A stretch of DNA of 64,000 bases from contig NC_065572.1 in NCBI RefSeq assembly GCF_937616625.2, positions 53,803,653-53,867,652 on the forward strand, given 5' to 3'. Below, one piece after another: positions 1 through 10,317 of this stretch. This stretch comes from Mercurialis annua (lineage: Eukaryota; Streptophyta; Magnoliopsida; Malpighiales; Euphorbiaceae). The position numbers were made by a program, and so were the translations under genes. Numbering within the stretch: the first letter of the stretch is position 1; each line of letters opens with the position of its first letter. The notes under the pieces were generated by a model. The model did not search any database and was not told the origin of the DNA. It saw only the letters and a list, made by a program, of their open reading frames with translations.

Positions 1-1075
1 TGCCTATATGATATTTACCTTGGGTGTTTATTGGTTGGTTTTATGTTTGGATTATTGTATCACCTTGGCGATTACTTCGGGTGCCATTATTAGATATTTG
101 AGATATTTCAGTGTTGAATTGTTGTTTTGCTATAATTAAGTATTGATTATATAACGATGATATTTTGTGAGGCTTTGACCTTGTTTCAGGTTTAAATGAT
201 TTTTTACCGTAAACTTTATTTATCATTTTTGTGGCTTTACATTGTTGGTCACGTATTGGTTTTATATTGCTTTTGAGAAAATTATTTTTGGCCTAGTTAG
301 TGTTTTAACATGAGAGCTGGATGGGTAGTCTAGACATTATACCCCAAGAATGTGATTTTTATTGCCCTGTCAGTAAGATGAATTTATCGCATTTCGAATT
401 TTTGCGTTTGGCTTGATGTTTTTTTTTAAATGATATTTTGAGATAACCTTAATTTGGTGATGTCATGTCTTTTAATCATTTAATACGAGTTTTATGATTT
501 CACCATGTTTTGGTTTAGCGACATTTTAGGTGTCACTGATCATATGCTTGGGCATGTTATGTTTGACAGGAGTATGCGTTTATCGAAATGGTTGTTTGTA
601 ATAAAGGGTTTTTCACCTAAATATTTAAGATTGATGTTTAATGATTTGGTTATTTTGAGCTCCTATTTCTGGAAGACTGAAATTCTAGATTAATGTATTT
701 TTCCGGATTTTTAAACATGTTTAATACGTTTTGTAAATGGTTTTTGTGGGTTTGACTTGGGTCACACAAATTAGGAGTTGAGCTTGGTAGTTGTAATGAC
801 TCAGCTAACTCGATGATTTTATGGATTGAGATGTTTTGAAAATTATAACCATTTGATTTATAAAAGAGGTTTTCCGAAAAATGATTTTAAACCATGGAGT
901 TCGACTAGAACTTGAAAGTTATGGTTGCTAATTTATGTTTGGAAAAAGTATTTGATGCATACCTTTTGATCGATGCCATACTACATGTAAATTTTGTTAC
1001 GACAATTCTGAGTGTGAAAGATTATGTTTTTTTTTATATTTGAGATCTCATTGGGTTATACTAGTTTCGTATGCC
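1..1075. other. Unassigned AT-rich flank, no gene
   Basis: No convincing coding region is present: open frames are at most 62 codons and none resembles a known family. The stretch is T-rich on the plus strand. It is the left side of the target into which the copia element inserted; the target resumes at 9658. It is probably decayed internal sequence of the old plus-strand element seen again from 28070, but I could not align it directly, so this is inference. Confidence 0.4.
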
Positions 1076-1080
1076 ATGTC

Positions 1081-2595
1081 TGTTAGTGATATGCACTAGG
1101 TCAATCATGTTTGACCATGTTTTGACTTTATCATTTTATTATTTATTGATTGGCAGTTTTTATCATTTTATATTAATGATTAAAATACTTGAATGGTTAA
1201 TTCTTTCTAAGGTCATCGAGTATGTGACTTGATAGTAGAACCCTTAGGTTTAATAAAAGAATTATATACCATCTATCCCTAGTCTTAATAGAACATTGAG
1301 ACTAGTATGATGTTGACTGATGATTATGTTTTACTAATCATGTATATGAGATATTAAGTCAAATCATAGGTGCTATTTGAGAAATAAGGCACTGGATGAC
1401 CCACTGTGAGAATACTACATAGATCACTGTCATAAGTAATTCTCATTACAGTTCTATTAGTATAATCCTTTGACCTTGAAATCATCATGGATTTCTACAT
1501 AGCTATTTCATATTTTGATACAGTCTTACATTATCTTTAACAGGATAATGGAATAGATTGTGATTGGATATGAAAGTAACTATGTGAGAAATGTGAGTGA
1601 CTGAGAAGGAATTTGTCCCTCATTTATTTGAGTAAGATATCTATGGGCCCCTTGAAGAAGATAGACTGAAGAAAATGCATGGCCATGCTAATTGATAAGA
1701 AGTTATCATTTTCAGTCTACTTAGAGTCAAGAAACTAATGATTGAATATTATAAGGATGACATAACTATGCCTTATATTCAATCTGGATATCGAGAGACA
1801 AAGGGATTAAAATATTATTGTAAATGGTTAAATCGGATTATCGATATTCATATAACTTGGGTAGTCATAATGTCTTGCTAGAGGCCACTTATGACTTGTG
1901 GGCTGAAATAGGGAGTTCGAGCCTACTGCCAACATTATATGAACCTACAGGGTCGCACACTAAGAACAGGCCCAAAACAGTTATGGGTTGTACAAGCCCA
2001 ATGTGATTAAGTGATTAATTATATATATATATATATAATTCGTAATATATATATATTAATAAATATATATATTAATTCGAAATTTAAGGATAAGTGTTTT
2101 CCTTAATTTATTATTTTTTGGAAGATAATAAATATAGTAATTAATATATATGGATAATTATCAAAAACGAGTTTTTGATAAACATAAACTTGTAGAATTG
2201 CAATGAGATTGAAATTCGAATTTGTCTCAAACCCTAGTGTTATTTATCACTATAAATACTCATTAAGCAATTGGTTTCAGAATCACAAAATTCATTATTC
2301 ACTAAATCACTAAAATTCGGAATTGCTTGTGAAGCAATAGTGCTAGCACACAAGCACTAGTTTTGGATAAGGTCTGTTCGTGTGGATACTCGTAGAGGAC
2401 GCGTTCTTTTGGAGGCGTTTCTGATCCGAGGCCAGGTATCATCAAAGTGAACCACCTCCTTCCTTCCTACATTGCTGTTGAATTCGACATACAAGTAAGT
2501 AATTATTCTGTTAATTCGAATTACATGGATCTTGGTTTGGGTTTTTAGATAAATTTTTGAAATTCCGCTGCGTTATGAACCAATAAAACCCAACA
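1081..2595 (+). repeat. 5' LTR of the copia element
   Basis: A 1515-bp LTR starting TGTTAGTGATATGC and ending CCCAACA. It matches 8085-9652 almost base for base apart from a much shorter (TA)n run near 2020-2037. The 5-bp TSD ATGTC precedes it and the primer site follows one base after its end. A TATAAATA motif near 2261 is a plausible core promoter. Confidence 0.97.
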
Positions 2596-2596
2596 G

Positions 2597-2608
2597 TGGT
2601 ATCAGAGC
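2597..2608 (+). promoter_or_regulatory. Primer binding site, tRNA-iMet type
   Basis: The sequence TGGTATCAGAGC is the standard plant initiator-methionine tRNA primer site. It lies one base after the 5' LTR and primes minus-strand cDNA synthesis. Confidence 0.95.
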
Positions 2609-2915
2609 TGCTTGTAATTTGATTAATTAGATTCTGAGTATATATGTGATATATGCTTATAGTATGTTCTGTTTTGAAAAAGGGGTTGTTTTTTGAAATT
2701 GTTTTGAAGGAATTATAATTCGTTGTAATTATACATAAAATGTTTATGTGATTAATTGTATGAAAAACAGTATGAAGAATTAATTTGATTAATCGTTTAA
2801 TGTGATTAAAACTTCGAATATACTGTTCTAAATTAATATTACGTTTTAATTTGATTAAAGGTTTCGTAGTATTAATGTTCATACGAATTGATAAGAAAAG
2901 GGGAAACAGAATAAT

Positions 2916-3150
2916 AAAACTGTTTTTGAATAAGGATTAGTAAACTGTTTATGAAACTGTTTTAATTCTATTAGGAAAACTGTTTTTGAATAGGATTAGT
3001 AAACTGTTTGTGAAACTGGTTTTAATTCTATTAGTAATTTTGTTTTGAATAGGATTAGTAAACTGTTTGTGAAACTGTTTTGATTCTATTAGTAATTCTG
3101 TTTTAAATAGGATTAGTAAACTGTTTGTGAAACTGTTTTAATTCTATTGA
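2916..3150 (+). repeat. Tandem ~59-bp repeats in copia leader
   Basis: Four head-to-tail units of about 58-60 bp, each carrying AATAGGATTAGTAAACTG followed by TGAAACTG and TTCTATTAG, with a weaker partial unit to about 3200. They lie in the untranslated leader between the primer site and gag. No coding role is visible; they probably arose by slippage or template switching. Confidence 0.85.
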
Positions 3151-3315
3151 TAAAACTGTGTTTAATTATGTTATGAACATAATTTATAAAACTGTATTTA
3201 ATTCTGCTATGAGCCGAATTAATGAAACTGTTGTTATTTAAGTGTTAAATAAATTGTTTCTGAACAGTTTTTAAGATGCAATAATTAGGATTTTGGGGTT
3301 ATTTTAATTCTGACC

Positions 3316-3380
3316 CTTGGACCCCGCTTGGGGCGCTGCCCCCAGACCCCGCCAAGGGGCCGCGCCCCTTGGACCCCGCT
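3316..3380 (+). other. GC-rich hairpin island in copia leader
   Basis: A 65-bp block of C and G in an otherwise AT-rich leader. It contains a perfect 9-bp stem with a 3-nt loop, CCAAGGGGC at 3352-3360 and GCCCCTTGG at 3364-3372, preceded by a second near-palindrome (CTTGGGGC ... GCCCCCAG). CCCCGC-type motifs of this kind are known in leaders of some plant retrotransposons. A packaging or dimerisation signal is possible but unproven. Confidence 0.7.
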
Positions 3381-4101
3381 GATACACCCCATTAAGGACC
3401 GTTATCCTTTTAAGCCGGCGTGTTTTTGTCATGTATTTTATTTTAATACTTTAATGATAAATTTTAAATATGATTTAAATTATCTTGAATAACATATTTA
3501 TGTGATTGTTGTTAAATATGATTTAAAATAGTGAAATAATATGTTTTCATGTTTATCTTATTGGTTATATGCTTTGCATGATTATTTTATATGTGATAAG
3601 ATAGAATAACTAAATAGGATAAATAACAAACCCTTATTTAATATTAAGTCTTCAATATACCTCCCATTGTAATAACACTTATCAAGACTTAGATTGCTAT
3701 GTATAGGCTATGCCAAAGCATGAAGTATAAAGTCATCTAAGTAAGATAAGTTGGATAAAAGTGATATCCATATGTTTGATTTGGTTAGACTTAACTAGGT
3801 TATCAAAATAGTTTTGAACCTAGGGTATAAGATAGAATATCAAGATTACATGTGATGTTAATATTCTATGTTCAAGAATTGCATGAGATATAATTGGTAA
3901 AGTGTTACCTACCTAAATAAACCACACTTAAAGTGATAAGCCAAATCTTACTTGAAGTAGGGTGAAATATGGATCTTGTCCCACTATTATTTTTAATTGT
4001 TGAAATATCATTAAGGGTTTTTATATGAATTATGGATATATGTTGTGGGAATTGTATTGTGCCTTTTATTAAATGCTACTTGTATATTTATTGTTGTAGA
4101 G

Positions 4102-7100
4102 ATGGCTACAAACACTACACATACTTTATCAGTGCGATCAATCCTTGAGAAGGATAAGCTCAATGGCACTAACTTTCTGGACTGGTACAGAAATCTAAGA
4201 ATTGTTCTTAGGCAAGAAAGAAAGGAATATATCCTTGATCAACCCCTCCCTGAGGAACCAGCTCCTGCTGCTACTAGAGCTCAAAGGGATGCTTATACGA
4301 AGCATCTCAATGACTCTACTGATGTCACTTGCATTATGCTTGGATGCATGGAGAATGAACTCCAAAAGAAAATGATGGAATTGGATGCGAACACCATGAT
4401 TACTGATCTCATGGAAATGTTCCAAGAGAGAGCAAGAATTGAAAGGTTCAATACCATCAAGGATTTGCTTTCTTGCAAGTTGACTACTAGCGGCTCAGTT
4501 AGTCCTCATGTTTTGAAGATGAAGGGTCATCTTGAACATTTGGACAGGCTCGCTCTCCCAATTGCCCAAGAGTTGGCTACAGACATTATTCTCCAATCTT
4601 TGCCTGAGGCTTATGATGGTTTCATCATGAACTTCAATATGCATAATATGGAGAAGACCACCACAGAGTTGCATGGGATGCTTCAAACTGCTGAAAAGAA
4701 CATCAAGAATGAGATTAAGGATGTTCTTATGGTCAACAAGGGAAAGGGTATGAAAAAGTCTGGTAAGGGCAAGGGAAAGGCTTTCAAGAAGTCTAAACCC
4801 AAGTCCAAGCCCAAGACCAAGGATGAACCCAAAGCAACACCGCCAAAGGAAGGAACTTGCTTTTTCTGCAAGGAATCTGGACATTGGAAAAGGAATTGTA
4901 AGAAATATCTGGATGATCTGAAGAAGAACAAGGGTAGTGAGACTACCACTTCAGGTATTCATGTTATAGAAATTAATCTTTCTACTTCTGATTCATGGGT
5001 ATTAGATACTGGATCTGGATCTCACATTTGTACTAATGTGCAGGGTCTCAAAAGGAGTAGAAGTTTGACAAAAGGCGAAGTGGACCTACGAGTTGGCAAT
5101 GGAGCAAGAGTTGTTGCTTTAGCTGTAGGGACTTATGAGTTATCTTTGCCTAGTGGACTTATTTTATCTTTGAACAATTGTTATTATGTACCTACCATGT
5201 GTAGGAATATTATTTCTGTTTCTTGTTTGGACAAGGATGGTTTTGAATTTATTATTAGGAATAATAAATGCAGTATTTCGCATAATAACATTCTTTATGG
5301 ATATGCTCCACGCACTAGTGGTCTTTATATTTTAAATGTTGAAGACACTAATGAAAAATCAATCTATAACATAAATGCTAAGAAGTTTAAGTCAAATGAT
5401 TTAAACTCTACTTATCTCTGGCATTGTCGTTTAGGCCATATAAATGAGAAACGCATATCAAAACTTCAAAAAGATGGACTTTTGAATTCATTTGATTATG
5501 AATCATTTGAAACATGTGAATCTTGTCTAATGGGCAAAATGACAAAAACACCTTTTATTGGACAAGGTGAAAGAGCTAAAAACTTATTGGGCCTTATACA
5601 TACAGATGTATGTGGTCCATTAAGTACAAATGCTAGAGGTGGATTTCAGTACTTCATTACTTTTACTGATGATCTCAGTAGATATGGTTATGTTTATCTG
5701 ATGAAACATAAATCTGAATCTTTTGAAAAGTTCAAAATATTTAAGAATGAAGTACAAAATCAACTTGGTAAAAATATTAAAACACTAAGATCTGATGGAG
5801 GTGGTGAATATTTAAGCCAAGAATTTGTAGATCATCTAAGAGATTGTGGGATCGTTTCTCAATTGACTCCACCTGGAACACCACAATGGAATGGTGTGTC
5901 TGAATGGAGAAATCGAACTCTATTGGATATGGTTCGATCAATGATGAGTCAAACTGATCTTCCAATCTCATTTTGGGGTTATGCTTTAGAAACCGCTGCA
6001 TTCATTTTGAATAGAGTTCCATCAAAGGCAGTTGAAAAGACACCATATGAGATATGGACTGGAAAAACTCCTAGTTTGTCTTTTCTTAAGATTTGGGGAT
6101 GTCAAGCTTATGTGAAGCGACTAATTTCAGATAAATTAGCACCCAAATCTGACAAATGCCTTTTTGTAGGATATCCTAAAGAAACTAAAGGATATTACTT
6201 CTACAATGCTTATGAGAACAAAGTGTTTGTTGCTCGAAATGGTATCTTTTTGGAAAAAGAATTTATTTCCAAAGGAACCAGTGGGAGTACAGTACAACTT
6301 GAAGAAATTCAAGAACCACAAAATAGCATTGTACCAAGTATGGAACCTCAAAAAAATCAACAAGCAATTGCTGAACCAGTACAAGTACCACAAGGCCAAA
6401 GGAGGTCTGATAGGACACGTCATAATCCTATGAGATATGGATTTCTCATTACTGAGAACAATGATGTGATGATTGTGGATCAAGAAGAACCCTCATCCTA
6501 TCAAGAGGCCATAAATAGTCCTGACTCTGAAAAATGGCTCGAAGCCATGAGATCTGAAATGCAATCCATGTATGATAATCAAGTTTGGACCTTGATTGAC
6601 CCAACGGATGGTGTAAAAACCATTGTGTGCAAATGGGTCTTCAAAATGAAGACTGACATGGATGGCAATGTGTATACCTATAAAGCAAGACTAGTTGCAA
6701 AAGGTTTCAGACAAATACATGGTATAAACTATGATGAAACCTTTTCACCAGTTGCTATGCTCAAATCCATTCGAATTCTCCTTGCCATAGCTGCATATTA
6801 TGACTATGAGATATGGCAAATGGATGTCAAAACAGCGTTTCTTAATGGAAACTTACTTGAGGATGTGTACATGACACAACCTGAGGGTTTTGCCAGTCCA
6901 GAGAATTCTGGAAAGGTTTGCAAGCTTCAAAAATCCATTTATGGATTAAAGCAAGCTTCTCGGAGTTGGAATCTTTGTTTTGATGAAGCAATCAAAGAGT
7001 TTGGATTCATCAAGAATGAAGATGAACCTTGTGTATACAAGAAGGTTAGTGGGAGCGCGATTGTTTTCTTAGTGCTTTATGTTGATGGCATACTACTCAT

Positions 7101-8070
7101 TGGAAACGACATTCCCATACTGCAAAATGTTAAATCATGGTTAGGGAAGTGTTTTTCAATGAAAGACTTGGGCGATGCTGCTTATATATTAGGCATCAAG
7201 ATCTATAGAGATAGATCTAGAAGACTCATTGGCCTAAGTCAAAGCAATTATGTTGATAAGGTATTAAACAGGTTTAGTATGCAAGACTCTAAGAGAGGAT
7301 TCTTGCCAATGTCACATGGCATCAGTCTCAGCAAGACTCAGTGTCCTAAGACACAGGATGAGCGAGACCGCATGAGTAAAATTCCATATGCTTCTGCTAT
7401 TGGATCTATCATGTATGCAATGTTGTGCACTCGACCTGATGTCTCGTATGCTTTGAGTACAACGAGCAGATACCAGTCAAATCCAGGAGAAAGTCACTGG
7501 GCAGCAGTTAAGAACATCCTTAAGTACTTGAGAAGAACCAAGGATGCATTCTTGCTATATGGTGGTCAGGAAGATGAGCTGATTGTAAAGGGTTACACAG
7601 ACGCTAGCTTCCAAACTGACATTGATGATTATAAATCACAGTCAGGATATGTGTTTTGTTTGAATGGAGGTGCTTTCAGCTGGAAGAGCTCGAAGCAAGA
7701 CACCGTTGCTGATTCTACAACAGAAGCTGAGTATATAGCTGCTTCAGACGCAGCTAAGGAGGCTGTTTGGATCAAAAAGTTCATAACTGGATTAGGAGTT
7801 GTTCCTAGTATATCCGATCCAGTGAACTTGTTATGTGATAACAATGGGGCCATAGCACAAGCAAAGGAGCCCAGATCACATCAGCGATCCAAACACATAC
7901 TTAGACGTTATCATCTCATTCGAGAAATCATTGAGAGAGGAGACGTGAAGATATGCAGAGTTTCGACAAATGATAATGTTGCTGATCCGCTAATTAAGGC
8001 TCTTCCACAGCCTAAGCATGAGAGTCATACTAGGTCCATGGGAATTAGATTTAATGTAGATTGGGCCTAG
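4102..8070 (+). CDS. Copia gag-pol polyprotein
   Basis: One 1322-residue frame. The frame is open from an ATG at 4045, but the start at 4102 (MATNTTH) is preferred because the earlier 19 residues are hydrophobic and untypical of Gag. Domains in order: Gag; zinc knuckle CFFCKESGHWKRNC near residue 253; aspartic protease DTGSGSH at about 302; pre-integrase region with WHCRLGH; integrase D502, D565 and E601, the last two in correct D35E spacing; reverse transcriptase with intact QMDVKTAFLNG; RNase H with GYTDASF and the ADSTTEAEY motif. Odd point: the YVDD box reads YVDG (second Asp at about residue 996 is Gly, codon GGC), which should abolish or strongly reduce polymerisation. In the integrase, GVSEWRNRT has Trp where Arg is usual. 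Otherwise the protein is full length and would make virus-like particles, process itself and integrate cDNA. Confidence 0.95.
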   Translation: MATNTTHTLSVRSILEKDKLNGTNFLDWYRNLRIVLRQERKEYILDQPLPEEPAPAATRAQRDAYTKHLNDSTDVTCIMLGCMENELQKKMMELDANTMITDLMEMFQERARIERFNTIKDLLSCKLTTSGSVSPHVLKMKGHLEHLDRLALPIAQELATDIILQSLPEAYDGFIMNFNMHNMEKTTTELHGMLQTAEKNIKNEIKDVLMVNKGKGMKKSGKGKGKAFKKSKPKSKPKTKDEPKATPPKEGTCFFCKESGHWKRNCKKYLDDLKKNKGSETTTSGIHVIEINLSTSDSWVLDTGSGSHICTNVQGLKRSRSLTKGEVDLRVGNGARVVALAVGTYELSLPSGLILSLNNCYYVPTMCRNIISVSCLDKDGFEFIIRNNKCSISHNNILYGYAPRTSGLYILNVEDTNEKSIYNINAKKFKSNDLNSTYLWHCRLGHINEKRISKLQKDGLLNSFDYESFETCESCLMGKMTKTPFIGQGERAKNLLGLIHTDVCGPLSTNARGGFQYFITFTDDLSRYGYVYLMKHKSESFEKFKIFKNEVQNQLGKNIKTLRSDGGGEYLSQEFVDHLRDCGIVSQLTPPGTPQWNGVSEWRNRTLLDMVRSMMSQTDLPISFWGYALETAAFILNRVPSKAVEKTPYEIWTGKTPSLSFLKIWGCQAYVKRLISDKLAPKSDKCLFVGYPKETKGYYFYNAYENKVFVARNGIFLEKEFISKGTSGSTVQLEEIQEPQNSIVPSMEPQKNQQAIAEPVQVPQGQRRSDRTRHNPMRYGFLITENNDVMIVDQEEPSSYQEAINSPDSEKWLEAMRSEMQSMYDNQVWTLIDPTDGVKTIVCKWVFKMKTDMDGNVYTYKARLVAKGFRQIHGINYDETFSPVAMLKSIRILLAIAAYYDYEIWQMDVKTAFLNGNLLEDVYMTQPEGFASPENSGKVCKLQKSIYGLKQASRSWNLCFDEAIKEFGFIKNEDEPCVYKKVSGSAIVFLVLYVDGILLIGNDIPILQNVKSWLGKCFSMKDLGDAAYILGIKIYRDRSRRLIGLSQSNYVDKVLNRFSMQDSKRGFLPMSHGISLSKTQCPKTQDERDRMSKIPYASAIGSIMYAMLCTRPDVSYALSTTSRYQSNPGESHWAAVKNILKYLRRTKDAFLLYGGQEDELIVKGYTDASFQTDIDDYKSQSGYVFCLNGGAFSWKSSKQDTVADSTTEAEYIAASDAAKEAVWIKKFITGLGVVPSISDPVNLLCDNNGAIAQAKEPRSHQRSKHILRRYHLIREIIERGDVKICRVSTNDNVADPLIKALPQPKHESHTRSMGIRFNVDWA

Positions 8071-8073
8071 TGC

Positions 8074-8084
8074 AAGTGGGAGAT
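8074..8084 (+). promoter_or_regulatory. Polypurine tract of copia element
   Basis: AAGTGGGAGAT directly before the 3' LTR, four bases after the gag-pol stop codon. It primes plus-strand DNA synthesis. Its position confirms the plus orientation. Confidence 0.9.
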
Positions 8085-9017
8085 TGTTAGTGATATGCAC
8101 GAGGTCAATCATGTTTGACCATGTTTTGACTTTATCATTTTATTATTTATTGATTGGCAGTTTTTATCATTTTATATTAATGATTAAAATACTTGAATGG
8201 TTAATTCTTTCTAAGGTCATCGAGTATGTGACTTGATAGTAGAACCCTTAGGTTTAATAAAAGAATTATATACCATCTATCCCAAGTCTTAATAGAACAT
8301 TGAGACTAGTATGATGTTGACTGATGATTATGTTTTACTAATCATGTATATGAGATATTAAGTCAAATCATAGGTGCTATTTGAGAAATAAGGCACTGGA
8401 TGACCCACTGTGAGAATACTACATAGATCACTGTCATAAGTAATTCTCATTACAGTTCTATTAGTATAATCCTTTGACCTTGAAATCATCATGGATTTCT
8501 ACATAGCTATTTCATATTTTGATACAGTCTTACATTATCTTTAACAGGATAATGGAATAGATTGTCATTGGATATGAAAGTAACTATGTGAGAAATGTGA
8601 GTGACTGAGAAGGAATTTGTCCCTCATTTATTTGAGTAAGATATCTATGGGCCCCTTGAAGAAGATAGACTGAAGAAATGCATGGCCGTGCGAATTGATA
8701 AGAAGTTATCATTTTCAGTTTACTTAGAGTCAAGAAACTAATGATTGAATATTATAAGGATGGCATAACTATGCCTTATATTCAATCTGGATATCGAGAG
8801 ACAAAGGGATTAAAATATTATTGTAAATGGTTAAATCGGATTATCGATATTCATATAACTTGGGTAGTCATAATGTCTTGCTAGAGGCCACTTATGACTT
8901 GTGGGCTGAAATAGGGATTTCGAGCCTACTGCCAACGTTATATGAACCTACAGGGTCGCACACTAAGAACAGGCCCAAAACAATTATGGGTTGTACAAGC
9001 CCAATGTGATTAAGTGA

Positions 9018-9097
<80 letters not shown>

Positions 9098-9652
9098 CGT
9101 AATATATATATATTAATAAATATATATATTAATTCGAAATTTAAGGATAAGTGTTTTCCTTAATTTATTATTTTTTGGAAGATAATAAATATAGTAATTA
9201 ATATATATGGATAATTATCAAAAAGGAGTTTTTGATAAACATAAACTTGTAGAATTGCAATGAGATTGAAATTCGAATTTGTCTCAAACCCTAGTGTTAT
9301 TTATCACTATAAATACTCATTAAGCAATTGGTTTGAGAATTACGAAATTCATTATTCACTAAATCACTAAAATTCGGAATTGCTTGTGAAGCAATAGTGC
9401 TAGCACACAAGCACTAGTTTTGGCTAAGGTCTGTTCGTGTGGATACTCGTAGAGGACGCGTTTTTTTGGAGGCGTTTCTGATCCGAGGCCAGGTATCACC
9501 AAAGTGAACCACCTCCTTCCTTCCTACATTGCTGTTGAATTCGACATACAAGTAAGTAATTATTCTGTTAATTCGAATTACATGGATCTTGGTTTGGGTT
9601 TTTAGATAAATTTTTGAAATTCCGCTGCTTTATGAACCAATAAAACCCAACA
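8085..9652 (+). repeat. 3' LTR of the copia element
   Basis: A 1568-bp LTR followed by the TSD ATGTC at 9653-9657. It is about 53 bp longer than the 5' LTR, almost entirely because of an expanded (TA)n run at 9023-9094. Confidence 0.97.
9023..9094. repeat. (TA)n microsatellite in 3' LTR
   Basis: About 36 TA units, against roughly 8-9 in the 5' LTR at the same place. The two LTRs were identical at insertion, so the difference arose afterwards by slippage, or it is an assembly error. Confidence 0.9.
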
Positions 9653-9657
9653 ATGTC

Positions 9658-10317
9658 GATATAGATAAAATGACCGAATAGGATGTTGCATGCTTGTTTC
9701 TTTCGATAACACGTTAATTGCCTACCATGATATGATTATGGCATGATGTTCAAGTTGGTGGAAGTTAAGGCATGTTTCGGTGGTTTTAGGTTTTGTGGAA
9801 ATTAAAATCCGTTGGTGTTCTTTCGTTTTAGTATGCCTCGTTTGTTGGTTAAGTTTTTCTATGTTAGTTGATTTTTTTGTTGGTCTCGTTGTGCGGGGTA
9901 GCACATGAGGTCATTTCCAACATGAGTTTCTTTATGGATAAACCTTGATGTTTGGTGTTGATTTGTGATTCGAACCTTTGCTTAGTTTATGTGTTTTGTT
10001 TTATTGTCATGTTCATGTTATGATGGGTTTGATGTATAGATTTGTGAATCGAGGTCATTTGAAAAATGATATCGAGGAAGATGAGGTAGGTGCCTATCTG
10101 GAACAGTTAGTGATTTCTGTTATTCTGGAAAAATGTGTTAGAATTCTGACCTGAAAAGACAGTTCGGTGTAGCGATACACTAGTTGGATGATGCAACGTC
10201 GAGACAAATAGTAAATTTTGTTCAGATAATATACGTCTTATATTGTTTACGATTAGTATAAATTAAGATGTGCTTGGGTTTAATTTGGATAATATTGTTT
10301 GCATAAGAGAATTTGGT
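9658..10317. other. Remnant between copia and element A, no gene
   Basis: This 660-bp strip separates the copia TSD from the TTGGT target site of element A (10313-10317). No coding region is recognisable. It should be contiguous with 1-1080 on the left and 28070 onward on the right, so it belongs to the old host sequence, probably internal sequence of element C. Confidence 0.5.

Larger units (their letters stand above)
1081..9652 (+). mobile_element. Complete Ty1/copia LTR retrotransposon
   Basis: An 8.57-kb element with two TG...CA LTRs, a tRNA-iMet primer site, one gag-pol frame and a polypurine tract, all in the expected order on the plus strand. It is flanked by the direct repeat ATGTC (1076-1080 and 9653-9657), so both ends are original. 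I counted about 18 substitutions between roughly 1.5 kb of aligned LTR, near 1.2 percent, which points to a recent insertion. Gag-pol has no stop codon or frameshift, but a catalytic residue of the reverse transcriptase is changed. The integrase-region wording suggests a Tork-like lineage; that assignment is tentative. Confidence 0.97.

Noticed and set aside
2511..2882. 123-codon minus-strand ORF at the copia LTR/leader boundary
   Set aside because: It crosses LTR, primer site and leader on the antisense strand; AT-rich composition explains the open frame.
2916..3150. Regular repeats that could suggest a CRISPR-like array
   Set aside because: Units are directly adjacent and diverge along their whole length, without unique spacers, in a eukaryotic retrotransposon leader.
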